Positions 18,498 to 29,083 of a stretch of 64,000 bases of DNA are shown here, piece by piece. The stretch is from Alloascoidea africana (lineage: Eukaryota > Ascomycota > Alloascoideomycetes > Alloascoideales > Alloascoideaceae): contig JAKTTT010000042.1 of NCBI GenBank assembly GCA_030581615.1, forward strand, positions 62,001-126,000, given 5' to 3'. Within the stretch, counting starts at the first letter, position 1. Each line of letters starts with the position of its first letter. The position numbers and the translations under genes are program-made. Under the pieces are notes generated by a model that was not told the DNA's origin, searched no databases, and worked only from the letters and a program-made list of their open reading frames with translations.

Positions 18498-19892
18498 ATG
18501 GCCCTCTCGCTCTGGCCCTTCGCGGCTCTGGGACTCTATCTGCTACTCCCGCTGGGGCTCCACCTGCTCGTGCCCAAGTACCGCAACCTGTCCTCGCTGG
18601 ACCGGCCCGTGCGAGTCGTGCTCGTGCTCGCAGACTCGTCCACGTCCAGGATGCGCTACCACGGACACAGTCTCGTCCACGGCGGTGCGCAAGTCGACGA
18701 GATCCGTCTCACGGGCTCGGGCTGGAGCTCGTGGCTCGGTCTGCTACGCCGGCTCTGGCGAGTGCGCGGAGCAGACTTTCTGCTCGTCCAGAACCCGCCG
18801 CCCAGGGACGTCATGGCGAGCTCGTCTCTGCTCACGGCGATCCGCCTCTACTCGCTGTTTCTCAGCAGAACCACTCGAGTCATCATCGACTGGCAGGACC
18901 TCGGATTTTGCCCGGGCACTGGCACTAACACCAACACCAACACCACCGTTGGCACTGGCACTGGCTGGGGATCGCTGGCTGGGGCACGAGCCCTCGTGGC
19001 AGGTCTGTATCGGCAGTTTTTCAGCACCGTGGCCTTCCTCCATTTCACCTCGACCGTCTCGCTGGCCCATGTTCTGCGGCGTGAGGTTGGCATCAGTGGT
19101 CGTCGCATAGTTCCCTTGCCCAACAGGCCTGGCACGGAGTTTATTCCCAGGGACTCGCACTCGGACTCGTCGGCAAAGGATCTATTTGGAGATTTGGACC
19201 ATGTGAGAGACAGACTCGTGGTCGTGACGGGTAGCATCAACGACACCAGGGCTCGCAATTTGTTGCTGGATGCGCTCACACTCTACAACGGATACGAAGA
19301 TGGTCTGAAAGTGCTGCCCCGTCTAGTCGTGCTTGCCCTTACAAAGGACTCGGATTCAGAATCAAAATCGGCACCAGAGCCAAAGATAGAGATGAAAAAG
19401 GCTCTGTTCAAAACCTGTAAGTGTCCAGAAGACAGATATGCCCAAGTTCTCGCAACCGCAGACATTGGCATCTATCTTCATGACAATGACCCCATCAATA
19501 GCCTTGCAACGGGACTCGACATGCCCATGATGATTCTCGAAATGTTGGGCTCTGGGTTGCCAGTTTTAGCCCGGTCGTTCCTGGCTTTACCCGAAGTTCT
19601 TCATCATGGTGAGAACGGACTTGTTTTCAAAGATTCCACGGAACTTGCATCCAATCTCAATTCCTTATTCAAGAATCCTCGACTCTTGGGAAAATTGAAA
19701 GATGGCGCGGGAAAAGAATCTGAATTGAATTGGGATACACAATGGTTGGCAAAAGTTGGACCTGTTTTTGGCATTGGTGAGTACAGAGGCGACTCCGAGA
19801 CATCTACTCCAACATCAACTTCAACATCTGGAGTTGGTTCTAGGACCTCTCGGTTTGAACAGTTTTCAACCTCCAGTGATTCAGATTATTAA
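18498..19892 (+). CDS. ALG1: ALG1-type chitobiosyldiphosphodolichol beta-mannosyltransferase
   Basis: Alg1 adds the first mannose, from GDP-mannose, to dolichol-PP-GlcNAc2 on the cytosolic face of the ER. The 464-residue product has an N-terminal membrane anchor (about 3-25, LWPFAALGLYLLLPLGLHLL). It then shows the family blocks: SRMRYHGHSL, ADFLLVQNPPP, IIDWQDLGF, LPNRPGTEFIP, GIYLHDN...ATGLDMPMMILEM and GLPV. The order and spacing fit GT33. It departs from the norm at DWQDLGF, where Alg1 proteins usually read DWHNLGYS, and it has low-complexity inserts (GTGTNTNTNTT near 137-147; a Ser/Thr tail). The first 220 codons are very GC-rich and the rest is not. Start codon context is CACCATGG. Identification as the true ALG1 rather than a diverged paralog is likely but not certain. 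Confidence 0.78.
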   Translation: MALSLWPFAALGLYLLLPLGLHLLVPKYRNLSSLDRPVRVVLVLADSSTSRMRYHGHSLVHGGAQVDEIRLTGSGWSSWLGLLRRLWRVRGADFLLVQNPPPRDVMASSSLLTAIRLYSLFLSRTTRVIIDWQDLGFCPGTGTNTNTNTTVGTGTGWGSLAGARALVAGLYRQFFSTVAFLHFTSTVSLAHVLRREVGISGRRIVPLPNRPGTEFIPRDSHSDSSAKDLFGDLDHVRDRLVVVTGSINDTRARNLLLDALTLYNGYEDGLKVLPRLVVLALTKDSDSESKSAPEPKIEMKKALFKTCKCPEDRYAQVLATADIGIYLHDNDPINSLATGLDMPMMILEMLGSGLPVLARSFLALPEVLHHGENGLVFKDSTELASNLNSLFKNPRLLGKLKDGAGKESELNWDTQWLAKVGPVFGIGEYRGDSETSTPTSTSTSGVGSRTSRFEQFSTSSDSDY

Positions 19893-20134
19893 GACTCTAC
19901 AACTGTTAAGACTGTTGAGACGCATCGACATTGTAATACCCAATAACGTCCGTCTATTACGCTCTTGTTCCTGTTCTTATAGTAGTGTCTAGTACATACA
20001 TCATATATATCTACCCTTTTAAAAAACTAAATTTGAAACCAGAGAAAAGTTATACGCACCATACTCAAAAACAGGCGATGGGAATAAAAAACCAAACAAA
20101 TAACCAAACAAACTACTAGCAGGATATTGGGTTC
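19893..20134. terminator. convergent 3' spacer ALG1 / transketolase
   Basis: 242 nt between convergent stop codons, AT-rich with TATATATC and A runs; no gene seen. Confidence 0.45.
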
Positions 20135-22331
20135 TTACAAAGCGTGCTTCAAAGGAGACTTGAGATGAGAACCTTTGTAAAACTGCACAACCTTCTTTGC
20201 ACGTTCCGAGATTCCTTCCACACTAAATCCAAAAGAATCGTAAACCTCTTGGTAAGGACCAGAGGCACCGAATCGGTTGATTCCAAACTGTTCGTGGGAA
20301 TAACGGGACCACCCGATAGTGGACATGACCTCGACAGATAAAACTGGCACGCCATCGGGGAAAACACTGAGTCGGTACTCTTCAGATTGCTTATCGAAAG
20401 TGTGCCAATCCGGAAGAGAAACAACTCCGACCTTGAGTCCGTCGTCCTTTTGCAACTTCTTTGCAGCGTCGACCGCAATGTAAACTTCTGAGCCCGTGGA
20501 TACCAAAATCAAATCGGGCTGGTCCACTTGCACCAGCGTATACCCACCCTTGATGGCCTTCTCGATCGAGGAGCCCTCCAACTGCGGCAGGTTCTGGCGC
20601 GAGAGTGCAATCACGGACGGAGTGTGTCTGCTCGTGAGGGCCTGGTAGTAAGCGGCAGAGGTCTCGTTACCGTCCGCGGGTCTCCAGACCTGGAGATTCG
20701 GAATCGCGCGGAAATGCGCCAGAGTCTCGATGGGCTGGTGAGTGGGTCCATCTTCGCCCAAGCCGATCGAGTCGTGGGTCGCGACCCAGATCACTTGGTG
20801 CTCGGACAAAGCGCTGAGACGAACGGCTCCCGCCGCATACGACACAAAGTTGAGAAATGTGCCGCCGTAAGGAATGATTCCGCCGTAGGCGTGAAGTCCG
20901 TTCATGATGGCCCCCATGCCGTGCTCTCGAACTCCGTAGCGGATGTAGCGCCCAGAGTAATCGCCCAGACCAGAGGATGGCGGCTGGAAGTCCACGGCCT
21001 CTTTCCATCGAGTCAAGTTGGACCCTGTGAGATCCGCAGACCCGCCAACCAGCTCGGGCAAAACCTGGTGGATGCTCTGGAGCACAATCTCCGAAAGCTT
21101 ACGCGAAGCAACTGGAGCATCCGAAGGTGAGTAAACCGGCAGGCTCTTTTCCCAGCCCTCGGGCAACTTGCCCGTGGATCGTCGCTCCAATTCGCTGCCC
21201 AGCTCAGGATACTGCTGCTTGTAGCTGGCGAAAAGCGCCTTCCAATCGGCCTCGGCTTGAGCACCAGCAGCAATCTTCTTGGAGTACAACTCCGCAACGT
21301 CAGAAGGCACGATGAACGAATCCTTGGGGTCGAACCCAAACTTGGCCTTGACCTGGGCAATGTCGTCGGGTTTAAGTGGACTTCCATGGACGCCGTGTGT
21401 GCCCTCGTTCAAAGACCCAAATCCAATAATCGTCGTGAGTCTAATTAGCGTGGGCTGGTCCTTGTTGGCCTGTGCTTGCTCAATTGCCTTTGCAATTCCT
21501 TCCAAGTCCTTGTTACCGTCCTTGACCCATAACACTTCCCAGCCGTATGCCTCAAATCTCTTCGAGACATCCTCGGTAAACGCAACGTTCGTATTACCAT
21601 CGATCGAAATATGGTTGTCATCCCAAATAGCAATCAACTTGCCCAATTTCAAGTGTCCGGCAAGAGAAGCTGCCTCCGAAGCAACTCCTTCCATCAGACA
21701 TCCATCGCCCAAAAACGTATACGTGTAGTTGTCAATCACATTGTAACCTGGTTTATTGTAAACTGCTGCAAGATGGGCCTCTGCTGCCGCCAATCCAACC
21801 GCATTCGAGATACCCTGGCCAAGAGGTCCAGTCGTCACCTCCACTCCAGGAAGGTCCGCCTCGGGATGGCCTGGGGTCTTAGATCCCAATTGTCGAAAGT
21901 TCTTGAGATCATCAATGCTCAAAGGATATCCAAACAGATGGAGAAGCGCATACAAAAGCATACATCCGTGGCCATTGGACAGCACAAACCTGTCTCTGTT
22001 GATCCAATTCGGGTTCTGCGAATTGAACTTCAAATATTGGTTCCACAAAACGTGTGCCACTGGAGCCATGCCCATTGGAGCACCTGGATGACCACTGTTG
22101 GCCTTTGCGGTGGCGTCCACCTATGAATTGTATGTGTTAGAATGCATCATGCTTCGTTTTCGTTTTTAATTGCTGTGGAGTCGTCGACGACAGAGTCGTC
22201 GGAATGGGGTAAGGGCAAAAAGAAAAAAGAAAAAAGCAAAAACCGGTGGAGTAATAGCAATCATGTATGTGGATACTTACAGCCAAGAGCCTAATGGTGT
22301 CAATAGCTTTGATATTTAGTAGAGAAGACAT
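20135..22331 (-). CDS. TKL1: transketolase, two exons
   Basis: A thiamine-diphosphate enzyme of the non-oxidative pentose phosphate pathway that moves two-carbon units between sugar phosphates. Exons 22331-22281 and 22120-20135 give 678 residues (yeast Tkl1 has 680). Exon 1 is only [17 protein letters not shown]; the 160 nt intron starts GTAAGT, has TCTAAC near its 3' end and stops at CATAG; exon 2 opens with [17 protein letters not shown]. ThDP site: [13 protein letters not shown] and the Asn of WDDNHISID. The pyrimidine domain carries [16 protein letters not shown]. The part coding roughly residues 300-560 is GC-rich compared with the ends of the gene. Confidence 0.96.
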
Positions 22332-23093
22332 TGGGGACACTGGTGAAGTTACGATAAGGGAGATGGAGAGAAAGAGAGAAGAAGAAGAGAAGAAAGAAAA
22401 AATGTATATTGGTTTGTTCGCACAGGGTAGGTAGGGTACCAACCCAAAAGCGAAAACGGTTGGGAGAATCAAACAGAAAAAAAAAGTCTGTAACTGCTCA
22501 AGAAAGTTTCCGCCGCCAAAATGGAGACGGACCAGAGCGGATTAGGATTAGGATTAGCTCAGCTTCGGATCCCATTATTAATCAATTGGGCTAGAATGAC
22601 CTTTCCTCCTCCTGCTTGCCTGTTTGCCTGTTTGCCTGTCGGCCTCTGTTCATCTTTACATCTCAATCTTCTATCCTGTTCTGTTCCGTTCTGTTCTGTT
22701 CTGTTCGTTAGGGGTAATTCCACCTCCATATAGCTAACAGTCTTCTTCTCTCACCAAGCCGTACCACAATTGCTGCCGAATTCGGAATACCGTCCCTTTC
22801 GTATCTGACTCGTATCTCTAACCCACAGAAATTATAATACCCATATTCAAATGCTTTCCCACAACAACATAAAACAAAAATTAAAAGAGATGTATTAAAA
22901 AGTGCTAATGAACTATCTATATGTTTTCTCCTTCCCTTTAACCCTGATAGATCCGTCTTATCATTGGTATGGTATGTGTACAGAATGACGCCACCGTACA
23001 TGGCTCTCAGGCTTCCAGAATCCGTCCAAACCGTACAAGCAAGCAAGTGAATGAATGAATGAATGAAAAAAAAAAAAAAAAAGTTCCCATATC
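22332..23093. promoter_or_regulatory. transketolase promoter / OPY2 3' region with simple repeats
   Basis: 762 nt without a gene. It holds GGATTA repeats (22540-22557), TTGCCTG repeats (22615-22640) and a TGTTC pentamer run (22674-22707). A long A run lies just downstream of the OPY2 stop. Confidence 0.5.
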
Positions 23094-25280
23094 TCATTGG
23101 TTTGGTTGTTTAGGTCTCGGTGACAATTGTTTAATCGAGTCTTTGTCGTTGAGATTTTCAGTAGATCCTGTAAATCCAACGGGGAATTCTATTCTTGATT
23201 CTGAATCCGTTGTTCCTGCAAATATTGGCAGAGTAATAGTGCTACCAACGGTTGATGTTGAAAAATGTGATCCCGTTGTTGATTTCGCAGTGACCAGACT
23301 AGAAGCATTGTCGTTGTTGTTTTGATTCATCATTACAAGAGGTGAATTCGCAAGCTCAACCTCCAACAACACACTCCCAGCATTACTGAGGGAGTCCCGA
23401 AAGCTGTAGAAATCATGTGCTGAGCCTGATCCACGAATACTACTCCCTAGAGACGGATGTCCACTTGCATTGAGATGGTTGAATGGTGGAGGGCTGGGAA
23501 GCATGGAATTGTGGATGCCGTATTCTTCCATGTTTAGATCAGGAAGTGAAGGCATTGTGCATCTGTTTCGTGGTGTATGTGGACTGCGACCCAGATTCTG
23601 ACTATCAGTCTCGTTCTGTTCTCGCGGTGGTGATGGTCTATTCGTAACCATCAAGGAGGAGGCTTGAGAAGCTGTTTGGTTCTCAATTTCAATTCCAATT
23701 CCAATTCCAGAAACGGTCGTGATATCCGATAGAGATTCAGAAAGCGAGGCATCCGAAGTGAAACTTACACTATCCAATTGTAATTTGGAAGAAGATTGTA
23801 CTTCTTTTGCAGTTTTGAATACTTCAGGAGTGGAAACTGGTTTTGGCGTTTGTTCTGGTGTTTTCCCCCCTAGGAAAGTCGTTTTCTTTTTCTCATTTTT
23901 TTCTCGATTCTTTTCCAATTCCTTTTCTTTTGCCTTTTCATCTTCTTCATCATCTTCTTCTTCATCCTCTTCTTCAATAAAATCTATTTGAAGTCCAGTG
24001 TGTTGTCGCTGTTTTGCCCCGCCTTTACCACCAACTCTGACAACTTTAAGAGGTCCCAAATTGCCCTGCCCGCCAATTACATGAAGACTGTTTTTGCTAG
24101 ACAACTCAGTCGTTCCAGCCAAAGCTTTATCACCTCCTTGTTGCTTGCCCTCTACTTTGTTGGCTCCTGCTACCGTCACCACCGTGGGGACCATAACCGC
24201 CGTGTGTGCTGTGTTGGTATAGTAAGCGGACCCTGGTCTACTCTCAATATCATCAAAATCACTGGTCATGACAGAGTCTCTTGACATGACGGATTCTCTT
24301 CCAATAGCCGAATTTGGTCTTATAGTGACTCCCGGAATGTAAGCTATGGGCAATACGTTCGAGGCTCGAGAAATGTTCGAATTTCTTTGGTAGCTGTTGT
24401 TGTTCATTGATCGCAACTGGTTCTCTCTAATCGCCCTGCTGTATTTGCTACTATTTCTGATTCCTCCGCTCTGGACTGATCTAATCTGGGTTGATTGAAT
24501 CTTTCGTATCCCGCCTTCTGCATCGTCTACAAGTTCTCTCACTTTGGTCTCGTCAAAATCGCCATTCTCCTGTGCTAAATTCTCATCATCTGTCCTGCTG
24601 CTGCGCTTTTTCCTAAAATGGTACCATAGGAAAACACCCAAAATGGCGAGAACAAGAATAAATCCTCCAACTGCTCCACCTACAATAGCACCGACATTCG
24701 TTTTGGATCCCGATTGGTTCGAGGAAGAGGAGGCTCCAGAAGACCCGGAGGACCCGGAACTTGAACTGCCACTTCCGCCTAGCATTGTAAGTTGTCCAAT
24801 ACTGGTCGATCCAGCAGCGTTGGAAGTTTCGCTAGTGGTTGGAGCGCAGTATACTAGAGCGCACTTGTTGCATGTTTGAGCAGTCATTACACACTCTTGA
24901 TCTCCACAATCAGGACACGATGGACTTGTGTCGCTACAAGTGACGCATGCTCGTTTGAACAGATGGAATCCAAACAGTTGATAACTCTCGTAATCAGGAT
25001 ATTTGCGATCGGGATCATAATTTACAGGAAGTCTTCTCACAAAGGCGCTGCTTCTATCGCTGCTGTCGCTGTTGCTACTGCTGCTAGTGTTGTCGGTTGC
25101 ATTTGAACTGTACCTGTCTTCTTCCACACCGTTAGCAAACAGATTCATATCCAAATCTGAGTCTATATCTGAGGCTGTTGTTGTATTCATGTATTTCTGC
25201 CGTATCGTTGTTTCAGAAGATTTGAGATCATGAATCGTTGTAAAGTCGTCAAAAGTGTAATCGTCTGAATATATTAGCAT
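23094..25280 (-). CDS. OPY2: Opy2 plasma-membrane anchor of the HOG pathway
   Basis: Opy2 tethers the Ste50-Ste11 complex at the plasma membrane for osmostress and filamentation signalling. The 728-residue product has an acidic Ser/Asn-rich N-terminus, then a compact Cys-rich ectodomain with eight cysteines at about 112-145 (CVTC...CPDC...C...C-x2-C...C). A Ser-Gly linker follows, then one membrane span at about 196-220 (VGAIVGGAVGGFILVLAILG) followed by HFRKKR. The cytoplasmic part holds the family block LPIAYIPGVTIRP and a Glu/Asp/Lys-rich stretch (EEEDEEEDDEEDEK). No cleavable signal peptide is seen with this start, the first in-frame ATG (25280). A later ATG (for example near 25148) or an unseen exon is possible, so the N-terminus is the weak part of the model. 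Confidence 0.87.
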   Translation of the reverse strand: MLIYSDDYTFDDFTTIHDLKSSETTIRQKYMNTTTASDIDSDLDMNLFANGVEEDRYSSNATDNTSSSSNSDSSDRSSAFVRRLPVNYDPDRKYPDYESYQLFGFHLFKRACVTCSDTSPSCPDCGDQECVMTAQTCNKCALVYCAPTTSETSNAAGSTSIGQLTMLGGSGSSSSGSSGSSGASSSSNQSGSKTNVGAIVGGAVGGFILVLAILGVFLWYHFRKKRSSRTDDENLAQENGDFDETKVRELVDDAEGGIRKIQSTQIRSVQSGGIRNSSKYSRAIRENQLRSMNNNSYQRNSNISRASNVLPIAYIPGVTIRPNSAIGRESVMSRDSVMTSDFDDIESRPGSAYYTNTAHTAVMVPTVVTVAGANKVEGKQQGGDKALAGTTELSSKNSLHVIGGQGNLGPLKVVRVGGKGGAKQRQHTGLQIDFIEEEDEEEDDEEDEKAKEKELEKNREKNEKKKTTFLGGKTPEQTPKPVSTPEVFKTAKEVQSSSKLQLDSVSFTSDASLSESLSDITTVSGIGIGIEIENQTASQASSLMVTNRPSPPREQNETDSQNLGRSPHTPRNRCTMPSLPDLNMEEYGIHNSMLPSPPPFNHLNASGHPSLGSSIRGSGSAHDFYSFRDSLSNAGSVLLEVELANSPLVMMNQNNNDNASSLVTAKSTTGSHFSTSTVGSTITLPIFAGTTDSESRIEFPVGFTGSTENLNDKDSIKQLSPRPKQPNQ

Positions 25281-26179
25281 TATTGTTGGAAAAATTGGAG
25301 CATTCCCAAAACCAAATAAAAACGATTTGATAGTATGATGATAAAAAAATAACAAGAAGAGCTGAAATTTTGGTCTTTAATGAATGGATTCCAGCCAGCT
25401 AGTATTGTTTGTGTTGTTGCTTTTTAATTGGTACCTGCCAGAGGCAAAATGCGAAATCCTAACAATTAAATTTAAAAAAAATGTAGTATAAAGGAGAGAA
25501 CTGAATGCCTAGTTTTTGATGATAGGAGGAAGAGAGAAGTGAAGAGAAGAGAAGAGGAAATGAAGGGTAAAAAAAAAAGATTGGCAGTGTATAGTCGTGA
25601 AGAGGAAGAAAACGCCTTGGATGTTGAGTACATCACCGACTCTTTCTAGAATCGTATTGAGCTGATGGTCCTGCAGTTTTTTAAAAAAAATAATTCGGGT
25701 CAATAGGTGGACAATGACAAACAGAAGAAGGCCAGAAAGAAAGAAAGAGCTTGAGGTCCCCGTTAGTGGTAGGTTCTAGTTTCTAGTCTTTTGATTCCTA
25801 AATGTGCAACACACTTTTTCATAAAGATAGGCATCATTGAGAATTGAAAAATACCATCTGTTGTTCAATTATCCAATTCTTCAAGCACTTTGTACTCTCT
25901 CACGTTGTTTTTGTTCTTGTTCCTGCCTTTTGCAAAAATGTCAGGGCACATATCTGCATATTTGTTTTAGAACAAACGATAAATGAGTAAACGCATAGAT
26001 ACATATACACACTGACTGTATCCCAGGGACAAGACAAGACAAAAAAAAGAAAATATTCAAAAAACAAATATGGCATTGACGTCTATAATTAAGTACTTAA
26101 TAAACACATACGAAAAAAAAGGAAAAAAATCATAAGGATTAGTTCAGTTATTCACTAATTCAATCAATGAAGAGCATCA
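25281..26179. promoter_or_regulatory. OPY2 promoter / ADH 3' region
   Basis: 899 nt, AT-rich, with A/T runs and no convincing open frame on either strand. The part next to 26180 must carry the alcohol dehydrogenase terminator. Confidence 0.45.
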
Positions 26180-27232
26180 TTATTTGGAGGTATCAACAAC
26201 ATATCTACCGATAATCTTACCAGCAGCCATTAGTTTATAAACCTCTGCAAGATCCGAAAGACCGACAATTTTGATGGGGCATTTGATAAGACCTCTTGAG
26301 AAAAAATCAATTGCTTCAGCAGAGTCAGCACGATTCCCAACGTATGAACCCTTGATGGAGAAAGATTTGACAACCTGGCCAAAGACTTGGGATTTACAAA
26401 CAGCACCTGCTGGTAAACCAACAAGTACAACTGTTCCACAAGGACGAACGTATTCTGTAGAGTTGTTGATTGCAGCCTCAGAGACCGAAACGTTGATAAC
26501 GCCGTGTGGACCACCGTTTGTAGCCTCGATAATCTCCTTCACAATGTCCTTTGATTCGAAAAAATCAACGTAAACCTCGGCGCCCAATTCTTTGCAAAAT
26601 TCGCCCTTGTCGGCACCTCCATCAATGGCCAAAACTCTGTATCCCATTGCCTTGGCGTATTGGATAGCAAGAGATCCAAGACCACCACCGGCACCGGAAA
26701 CAGCGACCCATTCACCGGCAGCCAGATCCGCCGTCTTGAGAGCCTTGTAAACGGTGATACCGGCACACAGGATGGGAGCAACCTCTGCCAAATTTGCCGT
26801 CTTGGGGATTCTTGCAGCGTGGACAGCGTTTGCAGTCGCGTATTGTTGGAAAGAACCATCGTGGGTATAGCCAGACAGGACAGCATCTGGGCAGTTTGAT
26901 TCAGCAGATTTTTGGCAATATTCACAGCTCAGACATGATCCATTGAGCCATTTGATTCCGGCATAATCGCCAATCTTCCAATTCTTGACGTTTGAGCCCA
27001 TACCGACAACAACACCGGCACCTTCATGTCCTCCGACCAGTGGGAGCTTTGTTGGCAGAGGCCAATCACCTTTCCAGGCGTGCAGGTCTGTGTGGCAGAC
27101 ACCCGAATACTTGACGTTGATGAGAAGCTCATCGGGGGCTGGAGTTGGCACTGGGATATCTTTGTAAACCAGTTCTCCGCCGTTTTTTTCAAAGACAACG
27201 GCTTTTTGGGTCTTTGGGATTGAAACAGACAT
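26180..27232 (-). CDS. ADH: zinc-containing alcohol dehydrogenase, cytosolic type
   Basis: Interconverts acetaldehyde/NADH and ethanol/NAD+. The 350-residue product closely matches the yeast ADH1/ADH2 class. Catalytic zinc ligands are C46 ([11 protein letters not shown]), H69 (GGHEGAG) and C156 (PILCAGIT). The structural zinc ligands are C100, C103, C106 and C114. The NAD-binding loop is SGAGGGLG at 179-186, with the Asp of LAIDGG ending the second strand. The ATG at 27232 gives [11 protein letters not shown], with no mitochondrial presequence. The frame is open upstream, but without another ATG. TATAAA lies about 106 nt before the ATG. Confidence 0.96.
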   Translation of the reverse strand: MSVSIPKTQKAVVFEKNGGELVYKDIPVPTPAPDELLINVKYSGVCHTDLHAWKGDWPLPTKLPLVGGHEGAGVVVGMGSNVKNWKIGDYAGIKWLNGSCLSCEYCQKSAESNCPDAVLSGYTHDGSFQQYATANAVHAARIPKTANLAEVAPILCAGITVYKALKTADLAAGEWVAVSGAGGGLGSLAIQYAKAMGYRVLAIDGGADKGEFCKELGAEVYVDFFESKDIVKEIIEATNGGPHGVINVSVSEAAINNSTEYVRPCGTVVLVGLPAGAVCKSQVFGQVVKSFSIKGSYVGNRADSAEAIDFFSRGLIKCPIKIVGLSDLAEVYKLMAAGKIIGRYVVDTSK

Positions 27233-29083
27233 GTTATGATAAGTTTTTTTTTCCTTAAATGTAGAGCGCACGGTATTATAGAAATGAAGACAATACAAGA
27301 GAAGGGGATGGAGAAAACGTGTGGGAAAAAAGGCCCATTTATAGGAAAACTAACTAATTCGTATAACGTTTGCGGGAAAAGAGGAGGAAGCGGAGCAGAG
27401 CAGAGCAGCTCCTGATTCAGGTTTAGGTGGCTGCTAGTCTGATGATGGATTGGATGGAAAGTTTCATGACAAAGTGTATTTTCCTCAATAAACGTATGCT
27501 TATCTCGCTGGGATCAAAATCATCTCATGATGTCCCTGTTTGAGGCTGCTGTCCCATCACCATCACCATCACCATCACGAACCGGTTTCTCTCTGTTCCG
27601 CTTTGCCAGAGCGTCAATTGATTCGCAAGAAAAGCCATTGGCAGACATTTGTGTTTGAATGAGTTCATCCGTGGAGGTGGGGGTTTATTCCTCCAATTGA
27701 GATAGCAACTGTCGGCACTAGTGACAAGATCCGGACGATGCCCGTGCACACATAAATAATAGCCCAAAAAATTAGGTTTAAACTATCAATCAATCAATCT
27801 GGTGATATTCCAGGACCCAAGCCTTGTTACGTTAACAAAAACAGTCGAGGTTTCCAAATGCAAGCTCATAACACAACACAGGTGGGTGAGTGAGTGGCGG
27901 TCCAGTCAAGGCAAGTAAGTAAATCATTCATCCGTTTCATCTGGTGTAATTGAATAACGACGATTATGATGGTATGCACCATCATATGAGCATAAATCCC
28001 GGCATCTCTTGTAAATCGGATCTCTTGTTCTAAAACAAGGATAAGGATCCATTGGGTTAGTTTCTTTTCATAAATGCATTTTTGTACTTGGGTCATTTTG
28101 TACAATTTGACTACACACACACACAATAATAATAATTTTTTTTTGCGTTTTTTTGGGGACCGTTGAATTTCAATTAACAATAGAAAAGAGCATAAATTTG
28201 CTATACATAGTTAGCAAAATGGGGGGTGGTTTTTTTTTTCTTTCTTTCTTAAATACATAGATATTCATGAGTTATAGACTCATCCTCATCATACTCATAA
28301 AGATAAAAAGACTTAAGGACTTCAAAAAAAAAAAGAAGGAAAAAATTGTACTAGAAACACATATACACGTCAAAAAAATCCACAATAGTAGGCGTTTATA
28401 GAAATAATGCCATAAAGGCATCGATCGAGATAACGAAAAAAAAAAAAAAAAGGGAAAAGGAGAGAAAAAACAAATGATGATAATGATAATGATAATAATA
28501 GAGGAGACAAGAAACAAACAGCAGTTTTCATCCATGACTATAGAGATAGAGATAGATATGCAATCTGCCCAGAATAACAATAATAAAAAAAAGAGAGAGA
28601 ACCAGTAAAACACCAACAGCGATACAAACAAAAAAAGATAATTGAGATTGAGATTGAGAGTGGAAACCCACAATGTTAAAAAAATAGCTCTCTTGCAAAT
28701 ATAATTAATCAAAAAAAAAGCTAAAAAGTAATAGCAAAAGAAAGGGAAAAAAGGAAGTTGGAGAGGGGGCATTCACAAAAAAAAAAAAATTCTATAAAAC
28801 AGTCCGACTTGGAAACAAGATTCAAATAAATCTTTTATTTCTCCATTCAGAAATAACGAAACTGGTGCATTCAAGAAGACAAAAAAAAGATAGTGGGGGA
28901 AAGGGGGAAGGACAATAACAATCATAATAAAATGCTGGTGGTTAGCCATAGCTTGTTGTAATGAATCAAGCAGGGCTAAAACTACATTGGCGAGGTTTTT
29001 TATGCATGCAACAAGAGTAAGAACTTAACAACAACAACAGGGGGGAGGGGGGAGAGGAAGGTATTGATATCAAGGAAACCATG
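27233..29083. promoter_or_regulatory. ADH promoter and 1.8 kb AT-rich spacer
   Basis: TATAAA (minus strand, 27343-27338) fits the ADH start. A CATCAC hexamer repeat sits at 27553-27577. From about 28100 to 29000 the plus strand is dominated by A runs, which on the minus strand create a spurious Phe/Leu/Ile-rich open frame (28272-28772). I see no real gene. Confidence 0.5.

Noticed and set aside
27553-27577. CATCAC repeat as a possible coding His tract or regulatory array
   Set aside because: A plain hexamer microsatellite in the ADH upstream region with no supporting open frame of note.
28272-28772. Hydrophobic 166-codon open frame on the minus strand
   Set aside because: It consists of translated A/T runs (Phe, Leu, Ile, Ser) in an A-rich spacer; no domain or credible codon use.
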